From Bacteroidales bacterium (GTDB taxonomy: Bacteria > Bacteroidota > Bacteroidia > Bacteroidales > UBA10428): a stretch of 64,000 nt of DNA. The notes beneath the pieces were generated by a model. It was not told where the DNA came from, ran no database searches, and saw only the letters and a list, made by a program, of their open reading frames with translations. Below, piece after piece: positions 1 through 8,245 of this stretch (the first letter of the stretch is position 1; every line of letters starts with the position of its first letter). The stretch covers positions 124,001-188,000 of the forward strand of contig JAFGOZ010000220.1 in assembly GCA_016926235.1 (NCBI GenBank), in the 5' to 3' direction. The translations under genes were made by a program, and so were the position numbers.

Positions 1-844
1 AATATATATCTGCTCTGTTTATTTCCATTTTTGAAACCCCGACCAATATGACTTTACCTTTCTTTTTACACATCTGAAAAGCCTGCGAAAGGGGTTCGCT
101 GCTTGATGTAGCTGCCGTAAATATAGCAGCATCAACTCCATAACCTCCTGTCCAATTTCCAATAGTTTTAACGGGGTTCTCTTCAGAGGAATTGATAGCT
201 AGTTCTGCTCCAAGTTCTATTGCTAATTTAAGCCTATTTTCATCAATATCTATTGCAGCAACTCTAATACCGGAGTATTTTAACATTTGAATTGTAAGCA
301 GGCCTAAAATACCTGCACCTGTAACTACACAATACTCGCCAAAACTAAGATTTGCCCTTCGTACACCTTGCATTGCAATACCTCCTAAAGTAACTGTTGA
401 AGCTGATTGAAAATCCAGTTTTTCGGGCATAAGCATTACAAGATTCTCCGGCGCTACTATATATTCTGCATGATTGGCATACCCACCTCCGGCAACTGCA
501 ACCCGATCCCCTGCTTTATATTTAGATACTTCTTTCCCTATTGCAACAACAATGCCCGAAACAGAATATCCGGTAGCACTTCCGCCATCTAAAAGACCTT
601 TAACCTTTTTATAAGTATTTACTATGCCCATCGCTTTCACATCTTGTAAAACAGAAATTGCTTTCTCAGGCTTTTCCATAACCCTCTTGTATAAGGGTTT
701 CCCGCTGTCTTTTACCCCACTGGATTCAGTTCCCGCAGAAATGCAAGAAAAAAATACCTTAACTAAAACCTGTCCTTTCTCAACAACAGGTGCCGGAATA
801 TCTTCTGATAAAACTTTTCCTTTTTTTACAATTGCTTGTTTCAT
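1..844 (-). CDS. Zn-dependent-type alcohol/threonine dehydrogenase-like oxidoreductase (partial)
   Basis: The gene starts with ATG at 842-844 and runs off the left edge, so only about the first 281 residues are visible. It reads as a medium-chain dehydrogenase of the 'bi-domain oxidoreductase' type found in polysaccharide loci. The N-terminus is MKQAIVKKGKV, followed by a GroES-like domain with SCISAGTES at about residues 31-39 and a Rossmann nucleotide-binding motif GAGILG near residue 172. The GroES-like region lacks the usual structural-zinc cysteine cluster, as is common in this subfamily. It begins 4 nt after the stop of the SGNH gene, so it belongs to the same operon. A remnant of a close relative lies at 14585-14794. 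Family assignment is good; the substrate is unknown, probably a sugar or sugar-linked alcohol. Confidence 0.8.
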   Translation of the reverse strand, partial: MKQAIVKKGKVLSEDIPAPVVEKGQVLVKVFFSCISAGTESSGVKDSGKPLYKRVMEKPEKAISVLQDVKAMGIVNTYKKVKGLLDGGSATGYSVSGIVVAIGKEVSKYKAGDRVAVAGGGYANHAEYIVAPENLVMLMPEKLDFQSASTVTLGGIAMQGVRRANLSFGEYCVVTGAGILGLLTIQMLKYSGIRVAAIDIDENRLKLAIELGAELAINSSEENPVKTIGNWTGGYGVDAAIFTAATSSSEPLSQAFQMCKKKGKVILVGVSKMEINRADIY

Positions 845-848
845 TAGT

Positions 849-1754
849 TTAATTTTTAATGGAATATATTACTTTTCCTGTAGTAATTTCTTTCTTTACA
901 ATTTTTGCAATAGAATCATTAAAGTGAAATGGATCCTCAAAATTATCTTTATTCTTTGTTATATCATTTGGATAATCAAAATCGTAAACAGTTCCAGTAC
1001 CCGCTAAATCTTCTTTAAATTTAAATTCGTATTTTTCCAAATGAAAATCTTTCACTCTTTTTTGCAATTCAATATGAGTTGGAGGAATATAAAAAATTAA
1101 TTTTATTCCATTCGTTTTGCAGTATTCAGAGATATGTGCAAGTTCTCTGGAATAATAATCCGGATAGGCGTATTTTTCGTAAAACATTTTTGCCCTGTTT
1201 AGCTGAAAATCCCAAAAATCTTTCTTTGACATATTGGGCTTATTTCTTTCTATTTTGTCTTTTACAAAAAGATTCTTGATAATTAGAAGAGAAGATTCAA
1301 AAACGTACTTATTTGTAGAATATGAGAAAAAATTAGCTGTTCTTTCTAAAGTTTCCTCTACCCAAAAACTCTTATTAAAAGCATTGTAAAGGTTAAAATT
1401 AATACCAATAATAACAGTATCCAGTTCAACAGTTTTTGATGCAAACCAAAACGTCTGAATAATTTCTTTTATGCTTCCTCCGCCATATGATAGATTGCTC
1501 CATTCAGAAGGGTTAAACTGCTTTGCAAGTGCATTAGTTCTTGAATCTCCCAAAAGAATATTATGGGTCGGAGCGTTTTGAAAATGCAATATCTGATACA
1601 AATGAGGCTCAACAGAGCACGCTATATCAGATTTTTTATCTATACTAATAACCGAATAACCGTAATAACTGTAAGGGTCTATCAACAATATCAGCACCAA
1701 ATAAGTACAGAAAGGAGTAATAAAAAAGAGAGATTTTTTAATAAATTTCCACAT
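849..1754 (-). CDS. SGNH-type hydrolase/acetyltransferase partner of MBOAT protein
   Basis: A 301-residue protein if started at ATG 1752-1754. A longer frame opens with GTG at 1814 but overlaps the MBOAT gene by 52 nt, so the inner ATG, 8 nt past the MBOAT stop, is preferred. An N-terminal hydrophobic segment (about residues 8-25) suggests membrane anchoring with a periplasmic domain. GDSR at about 69-72 and DPFHF at about 274-278 match the catalytic Ser and Asp-x-x-His blocks of SGNH hydrolases. The arrangement resembles AlgJ/AlgX or PatB partners of MBOAT acyltransferases, which complete transfer of acyl groups to exported polysaccharide. Overall similarity to named families is otherwise low, so the acceptor is unknown. 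Confidence 0.65.
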   Translation of the reverse strand: MWKFIKKSLFFITPFCTYLVLILLIDPYSYYGYSVISIDKKSDIACSVEPHLYQILHFQNAPTHNILLGDSRTNALAKQFNPSEWSNLSYGGGSIKEIIQTFWFASKTVELDTVIIGINFNLYNAFNKSFWVEETLERTANFFSYSTNKYVFESSLLIIKNLFVKDKIERNKPNMSKKDFWDFQLNRAKMFYEKYAYPDYYSRELAHISEYCKTNGIKLIFYIPPTHIELQKRVKDFHLEKYEFKFKEDLAGTGTVYDFDYPNDITKNKDNFEDPFHFNDSIAKIVKKEITTGKVIYSIKN

Positions 1755-1762
1755 AAATTTAA

Positions 1763-3223
1763 TCAGAATTGAAAATAAATAAAATCTTGTTGAACTCCAT
1801 TCATAGCAAAACACGAGATAATTAAAGCGTAATACAGTCCCCAGCGAAGCATTTTGGGAATGCGAATGCCACTTATTTCTAATGCATATTCTCTGTTTCT
1901 GTTAATCCACTCAATGAAGATGAAAATTATTAGAAAGAAAAATAAATACCAGATGTGCTTACCAGGATAAATTGAGCCAATATCTTTAACAGGAGATGTA
2001 AATAATGATGAAAACAGCCCTTTAATAAAAGCGAATGCATTAGATAGATTATCTGATCTGAAAAAGATCCATGCAAAAACTGTTAATCCAAATGTTAATC
2101 CAATTTGAAGTACTTCTTTGACGGATGGCAGTATCCTGTCGTGTGCAACTACTCCTATATTTATCCTGTTGTTTTTTGTAAGCAATAGTGGTAAAAAATA
2201 GCAAGCATTTAAAAAACCCCATGCCAGGAAAGTCCAGTTGGCACCATGCCATAACCCACTCACAAGAAATATTGCAAAAGTATTCCGAATTTTCATCCAG
2301 TTTCCTCCTCTGCTTCCCCCCAATGGAATATATAAATAATCTCTAAACCATGTATTTAGGGATATATGCCACCTTCGCCAAAACTCTGCCATATCTCTTG
2401 AAAAATAAGGATATGCAAAGTTTCGTTTTAAATTGAATCCAAATAATCGGGAGGTCCCTATGGCAATATCTGAGTATCCGGAAAAATCTCCATATATTTG
2501 AAATGCAAATAAAATACTACCTATAAGAAGTGTACTTCCTTTATAGCTACTATAATTTGAAAAAACATCATTGACATAAATCGCACAATTATCAGCAATA
2601 ACTATTTTTTTAAACAAGCCCCATAAAATCTGTCGCATTCCGTCAATAGCTTTATCATATTCAAAGGAGCGTTTTTTATAAAACTGCGGCAATAAGTTTG
2701 TAGCCCGCTCAATAGGCCCTGCAACCAATTGCGGGAAAAAACTAACAAAAGCAAAAAATGATATTATATCTTTAGTTGGCTTAAATTTCCCTTTGTAAAC
2801 ATCAATAGAATAACTTAAAGTCTGAAAAGTATAGAAACTAATACCAACAGGCAGGATAATATTTAATCTGCTTGCTTCAATCGGTTTTCCCAGTAAGGTA
2901 AAAGCATCTGCAAAACTTTGGGCAAAAAAGTTAAAATATTTAAAGAATCCAAGTAATCCAAGATTTACCAAGATGCTCGTCATTAAGAGTATTTTCCGTT
3001 TTCGATTTTCATTTGTTTTAGCAAGCCGAATTCCAATAATATAATCAACACAAGAACTAAGAATAATTAATGACAAAAAACGCCAATCCCACCAACCATA
3101 AAAAAAATAACTTGCCAAAACGAGTAAACTGTTTTGAAGTTTTAAGTTTCTATTGTTAAACAACCAATAGATAGTAAAAACTATTGGCAGAAATATTGCA
3201 AATTCTATGGAGTTAAAAAGCAT
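1763..3223 (-). CDS. MBOAT family membrane-bound O-acyltransferase (AlgI-like)
   Basis: A 486-residue polytopic membrane protein. It carries the family signature regions FQIYGDFSGYSDIAIG (about 241-256), FWRRWHISLNTWFRDYLYIPLGG (about 281-303, read as separate blocks FWRRWHIS and TWFRDYLYIPLGG) and SGLWHGANW, whose His326 is the expected catalytic histidine. Family members move acyl groups, usually acetyl, across the inner membrane to modify extracellular polysaccharide, as AlgI does for alginate. It is followed directly by an SGNH-type partner gene and preceded 10 nt away by a glycosyltransferase, so it most likely acylates the glycan made by this locus. Length is normal for the family. Confidence 0.92.
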   Translation of the reverse strand: MLFNSIEFAIFLPIVFTIYWLFNNRNLKLQNSLLVLASYFFYGWWDWRFLSLIILSSCVDYIIGIRLAKTNENRKRKILLMTSILVNLGLLGFFKYFNFFAQSFADAFTLLGKPIEASRLNIILPVGISFYTFQTLSYSIDVYKGKFKPTKDIISFFAFVSFFPQLVAGPIERATNLLPQFYKKRSFEYDKAIDGMRQILWGLFKKIVIADNCAIYVNDVFSNYSSYKGSTLLIGSILFAFQIYGDFSGYSDIAIGTSRLFGFNLKRNFAYPYFSRDMAEFWRRWHISLNTWFRDYLYIPLGGSRGGNWMKIRNTFAIFLVSGLWHGANWTFLAWGFLNACYFLPLLLTKNNRINIGVVAHDRILPSVKEVLQIGLTFGLTVFAWIFFRSDNLSNAFAFIKGLFSSLFTSPVKDIGSIYPGKHIWYLFFFLIIFIFIEWINRNREYALEISGIRIPKMLRWGLYYALIISCFAMNGVQQDFIYFQF

Positions 3224-3233
3224 TCGTTTCTCT

Positions 3234-4400
3234 TCATTTAATAATTACCTGCTTAAGAAATTCATGGAAATCACCAAAAGTTTTATTTGGATCCCATTTT
3301 TTTCTTAATATATTGTATTGCTTTTCTTCAACTTTGCCTTTTCCCCTTTCGGCACACTCTTGCATTGCCTCAACCATCTCTTCAGTTGTTCTTTCCTCTA
3401 TATATATAGGCCCGTTCTCTCCCAAATTAGTTTTGTATGTATCTATATTGCTTAAAATAAGTGAAGCATTAGAAAAAATTGCATCAATAATACTCTCCCC
3501 AATTTGATCATGCGACAAAAGGGAGACAAAGGTATTGCTTATTATATAGAGTTCATTAATTTCATGTCGGGATAATACTTTATCAATTATAATTATGTTA
3601 CTTTTAAGTTTTGGTATAGTCCTGATTAGATTATTTACTTTTTCTATATTTTTATTTGTTCCGAGATATCCTTTAAGGAAAATGTATTGAAATTTACTAT
3701 TCACTTTGTTATAGCTCTTAATGCTGTTAAGAATTAAATCCAGTCCGGTATCATATGGAAATTCTCTTAGGCTGCGACAATCAAAAAAGACATGCATATT
3801 CTCCTTAATGCCAAATTTCTTTTTCGTTTCGGGTATATCCAATGATTTCGGTAATTGTAACAAATTATGCATTTCGAAATGCCCCCACAAAACAATGTGC
3901 AATTTGTGGTAAATGTCAGGTCTTTTATTGCTTATAAAATTTTTCATATCTTCTGTATCTACCAGTAAAGCCTGACTTTTCTCAAAAATATTATTTAAAT
4001 CTTTATTATGAATATTCTCCCCATGCACCTCCGAACCATATATAAGAGTAACTTGTGGCGAAAAACCTGTATCAATCATAATTTCGGCATTTATGCTTGC
4101 CGAATGATTGATTACTATATCAGGTTTGTATTTTGATATTATATCCTTTGCTTTTTTTGTGAGGATTCTTTTGAATGTCTTTATTTTCAGTTTTCTTAGA
4201 ATTCTTACAATGAAACCTAAAAGTAGGTTTATTTCTATAGGAATAATATCATCTTTATTGAGATAATCGGTATTAATGCGTATTGTATTGGGCAATGTTG
4301 CCACATTAGTTAGTTTAATGTCCGCACAAAATTCTTTTAGTTTTTTAAAGTGGGGAGGACAATTCCCTCCGTTATATGGGCCATTAACCAATATTTTCAT
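3234..4400 (-). CDS. Glycosyltransferase, GT4/GT-B type
   Basis: A 388-residue protein that starts MKILVNGPYNGGNCP and has the look of a GT-B glycosyltransferase. The N-terminal half is a variable acceptor domain containing LIYGSEVHG near residue 145. The C-terminal half contains the strand-helix pattern leading to SHDQIGESIIDAIFSNASLILSN (about 305-327, key residues G, E and S), equivalent to the donor-binding region of GT4 enzymes. Its ATG overlaps the TGA of the upstream nucleotidyltransferase by 4 nt, which implies translational coupling. It probably adds one sugar to the repeat unit of the locus. Donor and linkage cannot be read from sequence. Confidence 0.7.
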   Translation of the reverse strand: MKILVNGPYNGGNCPPHFKKLKEFCADIKLTNVATLPNTIRINTDYLNKDDIIPIEINLLLGFIVRILRKLKIKTFKRILTKKAKDIISKYKPDIVINHSASINAEIMIDTGFSPQVTLIYGSEVHGENIHNKDLNNIFEKSQALLVDTEDMKNFISNKRPDIYHKLHIVLWGHFEMHNLLQLPKSLDIPETKKKFGIKENMHVFFDCRSLREFPYDTGLDLILNSIKSYNKVNSKFQYIFLKGYLGTNKNIEKVNNLIRTIPKLKSNIIIIDKVLSRHEINELYIISNTFVSLLSHDQIGESIIDAIFSNASLILSNIDTYKTNLGENGPIYIEERTTEEMVEAMQECAERGKGKVEEKQYNILRKKWDPNKTFGDFHEFLKQVIIK

Positions 4401-5467
4401 CTGCCTATATATTTTGAATATTCACTCCACTCACCTATATCTTTCCATGCTCCTTCGCTCACCGGAAATACTCCTACTTTAGCACCTTTATCTTTTAGCT
4501 TTTCGATCAAATCCGTTATATGCAAAAAAGTATTATCCGGAATTTCATTTATAACTTCCGGTTCCATTATATACATGCCGGTATTGATTTGAAAAGTCAG
4601 TTCCGGTTTTTCCTGTAAAGATGACAAAACCCCATTCTCACAGGTTTCTATTGTACCATAAGGTATTTGATAATACTTAATTGCAGAAACTATGGTGATA
4701 TTATTGTTGTTTTCTCTGTGATAATTAAAAATTTCATCCAAATCCTGCTCAATAAGTATGTCGCAATTGGAAACAAAGAATGTAGATTTAATTTTTTCTT
4801 TTAGCAGATACATCGACCCTGCTGTTCCAAGTGGTTTCTCTTCTTGAAAATACTTTATGTTGTAATTTGTATTGTTTAAATTGTCGAAATAATGTTTTAT
4901 CATCTCCGCACGGTAATTAACAGAGAGATAGAAATGATTGCAGCCTACTTCAGTAAATTTGTCCATTATTTCTTCTAAAATAGTTTTTTCTCCTAAAGGA
5001 ATAAGCCCTTTGGGCAGCACATTAGTTATGGGTTTTAGGCGGGTACCCTTACCCCCTGCCATAATAACAACCGGAAAATCAAGGTTTATATTTTTGCGTT
5101 TTGTTTTACCTTCAAACACATCCTCCCAAAAATAAACATTAATTAAGTTATTGTTTTTATTCAAAACAGGCATACATTCTGTGCGGTATTTTAGCATCAT
5201 GTTTTTAATGCTCTCATATGCATCATCCTCTTTTGCTACCTTAATGTCTTGGCGGATTATTTCAGAAATGGGATTCCCAAGGTCAACGCCTTTGATGATG
5301 GCACGCTGTATATCACCGATACTTAAAAGACTTTTAAAATGATTGCCTTCAAAAACCAACAATAGGCGTTTATCGGATTTGTCCATCTTTTTCAGTGCAA
5401 ACAGGATGCTATCCGTAAGCCCTATTTTAATGTTTGATATTTTTGATTCCAGATCCATGTTTATCAT
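4397..5467 (-). CDS. CBS-domain nucleotidyltransferase (sugar-1-phosphate type, PtmE-like)
   Basis: A 356-residue, two-part protein. Residues about 8-125 form a tandem CBS pair. Residues 131 onward form a nucleotidyltransferase of the GlmU/RfbA fold, with GGKGTRL at 138-144 and Lys153 in LPKGLIPLGEK. This architecture is shared with PtmE-type enzymes, which activate amino sugars for nonulosonate synthesis, and with related uncharacterised enzymes in capsule loci. It sits just after the aldolase gene and overlaps the next glycosyltransferase by 4 nt. It could activate an ordinary hexose-1-phosphate or the unusual product of the neighbouring aldolase, aminotransferase and decarboxylase. No nonulosonate synthase (NeuB/LegI type) is visible in the window, which weakens a legionaminate assignment. 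Confidence 0.85.
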   Translation of the reverse strand: MINMDLESKISNIKIGLTDSILFALKKMDKSDKRLLLVFEGNHFKSLLSIGDIQRAIIKGVDLGNPISEIIRQDIKVAKEDDAYESIKNMMLKYRTECMPVLNKNNNLINVYFWEDVFEGKTKRKNINLDFPVVIMAGGKGTRLKPITNVLPKGLIPLGEKTILEEIMDKFTEVGCNHFYLSVNYRAEMIKHYFDNLNNTNYNIKYFQEEKPLGTAGSMYLLKEKIKSTFFVSNCDILIEQDLDEIFNYHRENNNNITIVSAIKYYQIPYGTIETCENGVLSSLQEKPELTFQINTGMYIMEPEVINEIPDNTFLHITDLIEKLKDKGAKVGVFPVSEGAWKDIGEWSEYSKYIGR

Positions 5468-5495
5468 ATATTGTTATTGCCCTGTTGAATAGATT

Positions 5496-6296
5496 TCACA
5501 ACGATTTTATTTGTTGTTTAATTTCACGAAACAACTTTTCCTTATTTACTAAAAGTTCCTCTTCCGATGTCGATTGAAGGGTCCTATAATAATCATCAAT
5601 CTTTCGAATCTCCATTTTTAAATCGCAAGCAGCAATTATTTCTTCATAGGTTTCTTTATAATCTCTAAAGTCTCTATTAAGAATGACCATTTTAGAACCT
5701 AAACGATAATGCTCGGACAAAATATTTTTACTTTTTTCGATACGGGATATTCCTCCAAAACCGAATTTTATTTTTTTTGCTGTTATTTTCTGTGCCAAAT
5801 ACTCTACAATTCCTCCAATCAAAGTTTCATATAAAAAATCAAGCCCCAAACCGATTGAAAGATCATTTAAGCCTATATGTACGGCATCAATTCCTTTAAC
5901 TTCAAGTATTTCATTTACTCTGGTAAGGGCTTGAGGTGTTTCGAGCAACAGATACTTTTTCGCCCTTTCTCCAACTAAATCAATAAATGTTTCAACTTCA
6001 TTTTTTCTCTTAAACATAGGCAACATAATGATATCCGCACCTCTTTTGACGACTTCGTCAATCTCTGCTTTGGAGCCTTCATAAACGGGGTTTACTCTGA
6101 CCAAACATTTTGATTTGGAAAGAATTTGCTTCACATTACTGACATCTTCAAAACAATGTGAAGATTTAACTGTATTTAAGCCATTTTGTCTTTCTGCTTT
6201 TCCGAGGGTTTCAAGGTCTATCATAATATTATCGACCCCACATTCTTCAAAATATTGAGCTATTTTCACATCGTTGGTTATTGATATGTACTCCAT
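5496..6296 (-). CDS. HpcH/HpaI-type aldolase or citrate-lyase-beta-like protein
   Basis: A 266-residue TIM-barrel protein of the HpcH/HpaI/CitE family. These enzymes make or break C-C bonds between pyruvate or an acyl unit and an aldehyde or keto acid. Visible active-site positions are Arg67 in LVRVNP, Glu119 in LLLETPQ and Asp145 in IGLNDLS, matching the substrate-binding Arg and the two metal ligands. The usual HpaI motif with a catalytic His after the Glu (E-H) reads DLETLGK at 28-34, so that His is missing. The last 40 or so residues are helical and charged. It lies 6 nt before the decarboxylase in an operon that also has an aminotransferase, an uncommon setting for this family. The substrate is unknown. 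Confidence 0.78.
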   Translation of the reverse strand: MEYISITNDVKIAQYFEECGVDNIMIDLETLGKAERQNGLNTVKSSHCFEDVSNVKQILSKSKCLVRVNPVYEGSKAEIDEVVKRGADIIMLPMFKRKNEVETFIDLVGERAKKYLLLETPQALTRVNEILEVKGIDAVHIGLNDLSIGLGLDFLYETLIGGIVEYLAQKITAKKIKFGFGGISRIEKSKNILSEHYRLGSKMVILNRDFRDYKETYEEIIAACDLKMEIRKIDDYYRTLQSTSEEELLVNKEKLFREIKQQIKSL

Positions 6297-6302
6297 ACTT
6301 TC

Positions 6303-7529
6303 TTATTCAAAATTATAGGTTTGAAAAATGTACTCAAAATCTTCTTTGTTTTTTAATATTTCCGGTTGTCCATCTATAAAAGCGATAATCGGAACATTGG
6401 GGCGGATAAAAGGCGGTTTAAAAACAACAGAGTATGAACCCACATTTTCCACCACAATAAAATCACCAATATTTAAATTGCCTTTATAATTTTTATGCAG
6501 ATAATCCCCTTCCATACAAGTATAGCCTGAAATGTCTATAGAATCATAATACTTGCTGTTCTTATCTTCATAACTATAAGTTCTTATTGGCAAATTCATC
6601 GTCGATGCCATAGGATTGAAATTGACTTTTGAACCAGTGGCCATAGCAAAATATTTACCCCGTATATTTTTAATCTCAAGCACTTTGCATACAAACTCGA
6701 GAGTATCCGCTACAAGGGCAGTGCCAGGTTCCAAAATCAAAGTAGGGGGATTGCTAATATGATTAAATTCATTTTTAAACCCCTTGGCAATAATTTCCGC
6801 GTAGTTTTGATAATCCGCTGTTTCGTAAGGGAGTTGTTGTTTTACTGCATCACAGGCTTTCCCACCTAAGCCTCCGCCAATATCAAGCATAGTTGGCTGT
6901 CCGTTTCGGTGTATCTTTTTGTAAATATCAAGTAAATTGACTACTCGTTTTTTAGCGTATTTTAAATCCCTGTTAGGGAAATGACAATGAAGATTTATAA
7001 AATGGACCTGTTTGTTTTCTATTAGTTCATCCGCTAAATTATAGAATTCATTATTTGTGGTATCAAATCCAAATCTGGAACTTGTCCCACTTTCAATATC
7101 AAAATTACAACGAATTCCGATATTAAATGTTTTATCGGGGTGTTTCTCTATGATTGTCCGCAATAATTCTACCTCATTGTAAGAATCCAGATTAACGATA
7201 CTGCCATTGACCAAAAATTTCTCTAAATGAGGCAATGGTTTGTAAGGGCCATTTACTATTATTCTTTCCGGCTTTACTCCAATTTTTATGGCAAGTTCAT
7301 ACTCCATATCCGAAACAACCTCGGCATAGCCTCCCTCCTCATCAACTGTTTTACAAATTTTTGGGATATAATTTGTTTTGTATGAATAAGCAATTTCTGT
7401 TGGATAGTACTGATTGAACGCACTTTCTAATTCCCTGTAATTTTTTTTGAATTTTTCAATATCAAGGATATAAAAAGAATCCCCAAACGTTTTGGCTGCT
7501 GTTTCTAATCTGTTGTAATTTAATTTCAT
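6303..7529 (-). CDS. Fold-type III PLP-dependent decarboxylase (LysA/ODC-like)
   Basis: A 408-residue enzyme of the alanine-racemase-fold decarboxylases. Lys51 in AYSYKTNY is the Schiff-base lysine. The phosphate-binding glycines are at 218-220 in LDIGGGLGG, and Cys338 and Asp342 in YTCMEGDYL match the catalytic Cys-x-x-x-Asp supplied by the partner subunit. Two substrate motifs depart from lysine and ornithine decarboxylases: the usual EPGR reads EPGT (267-270) and the HxHIGSQ-like loop reads HCHFPNRD (181-188). This suggests a different amino-acid substrate. True lysA is unlikely given the neighbours, which are an aldolase, a class IV aminotransferase and a nucleotidyltransferase. Function as a decarboxylase is well supported; the substrate is open. 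Confidence 0.82.
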   Translation of the reverse strand: MKLNYNRLETAAKTFGDSFYILDIEKFKKNYRELESAFNQYYPTEIAYSYKTNYIPKICKTVDEEGGYAEVVSDMEYELAIKIGVKPERIIVNGPYKPLPHLEKFLVNGSIVNLDSYNEVELLRTIIEKHPDKTFNIGIRCNFDIESGTSSRFGFDTTNNEFYNLADELIENKQVHFINLHCHFPNRDLKYAKKRVVNLLDIYKKIHRNGQPTMLDIGGGLGGKACDAVKQQLPYETADYQNYAEIIAKGFKNEFNHISNPPTLILEPGTALVADTLEFVCKVLEIKNIRGKYFAMATGSKVNFNPMASTMNLPIRTYSYEDKNSKYYDSIDISGYTCMEGDYLHKNYKGNLNIGDFIVVENVGSYSVVFKPPFIRPNVPIIAFIDGQPEILKNKEDFEYIFQTYNFE

Positions 7530-7559
7530 AAGAGGTTAAAAATAACAACTGTGTTTAAT

Positions 7560-8243
7560 TTATTCTGATAATTTATAAATATTCACATGCCTATTGGGGA
7601 GATGTCCTGTTTTACAATGAATGAGTTTAAATCCAGAACCTCTGACTACTTTATCATGTTCAGGATCAATATATATTATATAAACATCTCGATGTTTACA
7701 TAATCTATCGATAACAGGTTTTAGAATATTTTCCCCAAAAGGGTTATACAAAAAAACAATTAAATCCCTTGCTTCTAGGTATTGATCAAATTTTTCGGCA
7801 CTATCATTAACAAATTTATATTCACCCTGCTTAAAGCCCATAATCTTTGAATTATCATTAGCTATATCGACTAAAGGTTTATAATATTCTATTCCGACTG
7901 GAGCATAATTGTTTTTCTTTTTTAAATACTTGAGATACACAAGTATTGATTTCCCTTTACCACTGCCAAGGTCAATAAATTGATAATCCTTAAACTTATC
8001 AAACAGCTTTTTCTCTATGAATTGTAAACTAAGTTTGATTTCATTTGTAGGACAACTCATGTACAAAATTCCATCATCAAAACTTTCAGGCTTTGTAATG
8101 TAGTCATTTTTATCAAGTCTTTTGTGAGTATTGGTTTTATGGATTATATCAAAAAGATGATTTTGAAAGAAATATTGTATCGGAAGCCTCCAACCGCGCG
8201 CCTTCCACATTTTATAATATCCTAATATTGTGTCGTTCATCAT
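7560..8243 (-). CDS. Class I SAM-dependent methyltransferase
   Basis: A 227-residue protein if started at ATG 8241-8243, two bases after the aminotransferase stop. A longer frame opens only with TTG at 8267 inside the aminotransferase. The SAM-binding glycine loop FIDLGSGKGKS is at about 89-99, an acidic residue in VGIEYY follows at the expected distance, and FLYNPFG resembles motif IV. The C-terminus is short and has HLPNRHVNIYKL. It resembles small DOT1-like or O-methyltransferases found in glycan loci. The methyl acceptor could be a sugar or the amino product of the neighbouring enzymes. Confidence 0.78.
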   Translation of the reverse strand: MMNDTILGYYKMWKARGWRLPIQYFFQNHLFDIIHKTNTHKRLDKNDYITKPESFDDGILYMSCPTNEIKLSLQFIEKKLFDKFKDYQFIDLGSGKGKSILVYLKYLKKKNNYAPVGIEYYKPLVDIANDNSKIMGFKQGEYKFVNDSAEKFDQYLEARDLIVFLYNPFGENILKPVIDRLCKHRDVYIIYIDPEHDKVVRGSGFKLIHCKTGHLPNRHVNIYKLSE

Positions 8244-8245
8244 TT

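Noticed and set aside
849..1814. SGNH gene starting with GTG 1814
   Set aside because: It would overlap the MBOAT gene by 52 nt. The ATG at 1752-1754 gives a normal membrane anchor without overlap.
4397..5467. Legionaminic or pseudaminic acid pathway
   Set aside because: The CBS-nucleotidyltransferase and CapD-like genes could fit, but no NeuB-type synthase, nonulosonate cytidylyltransferase or dedicated hydrolase is in the window.
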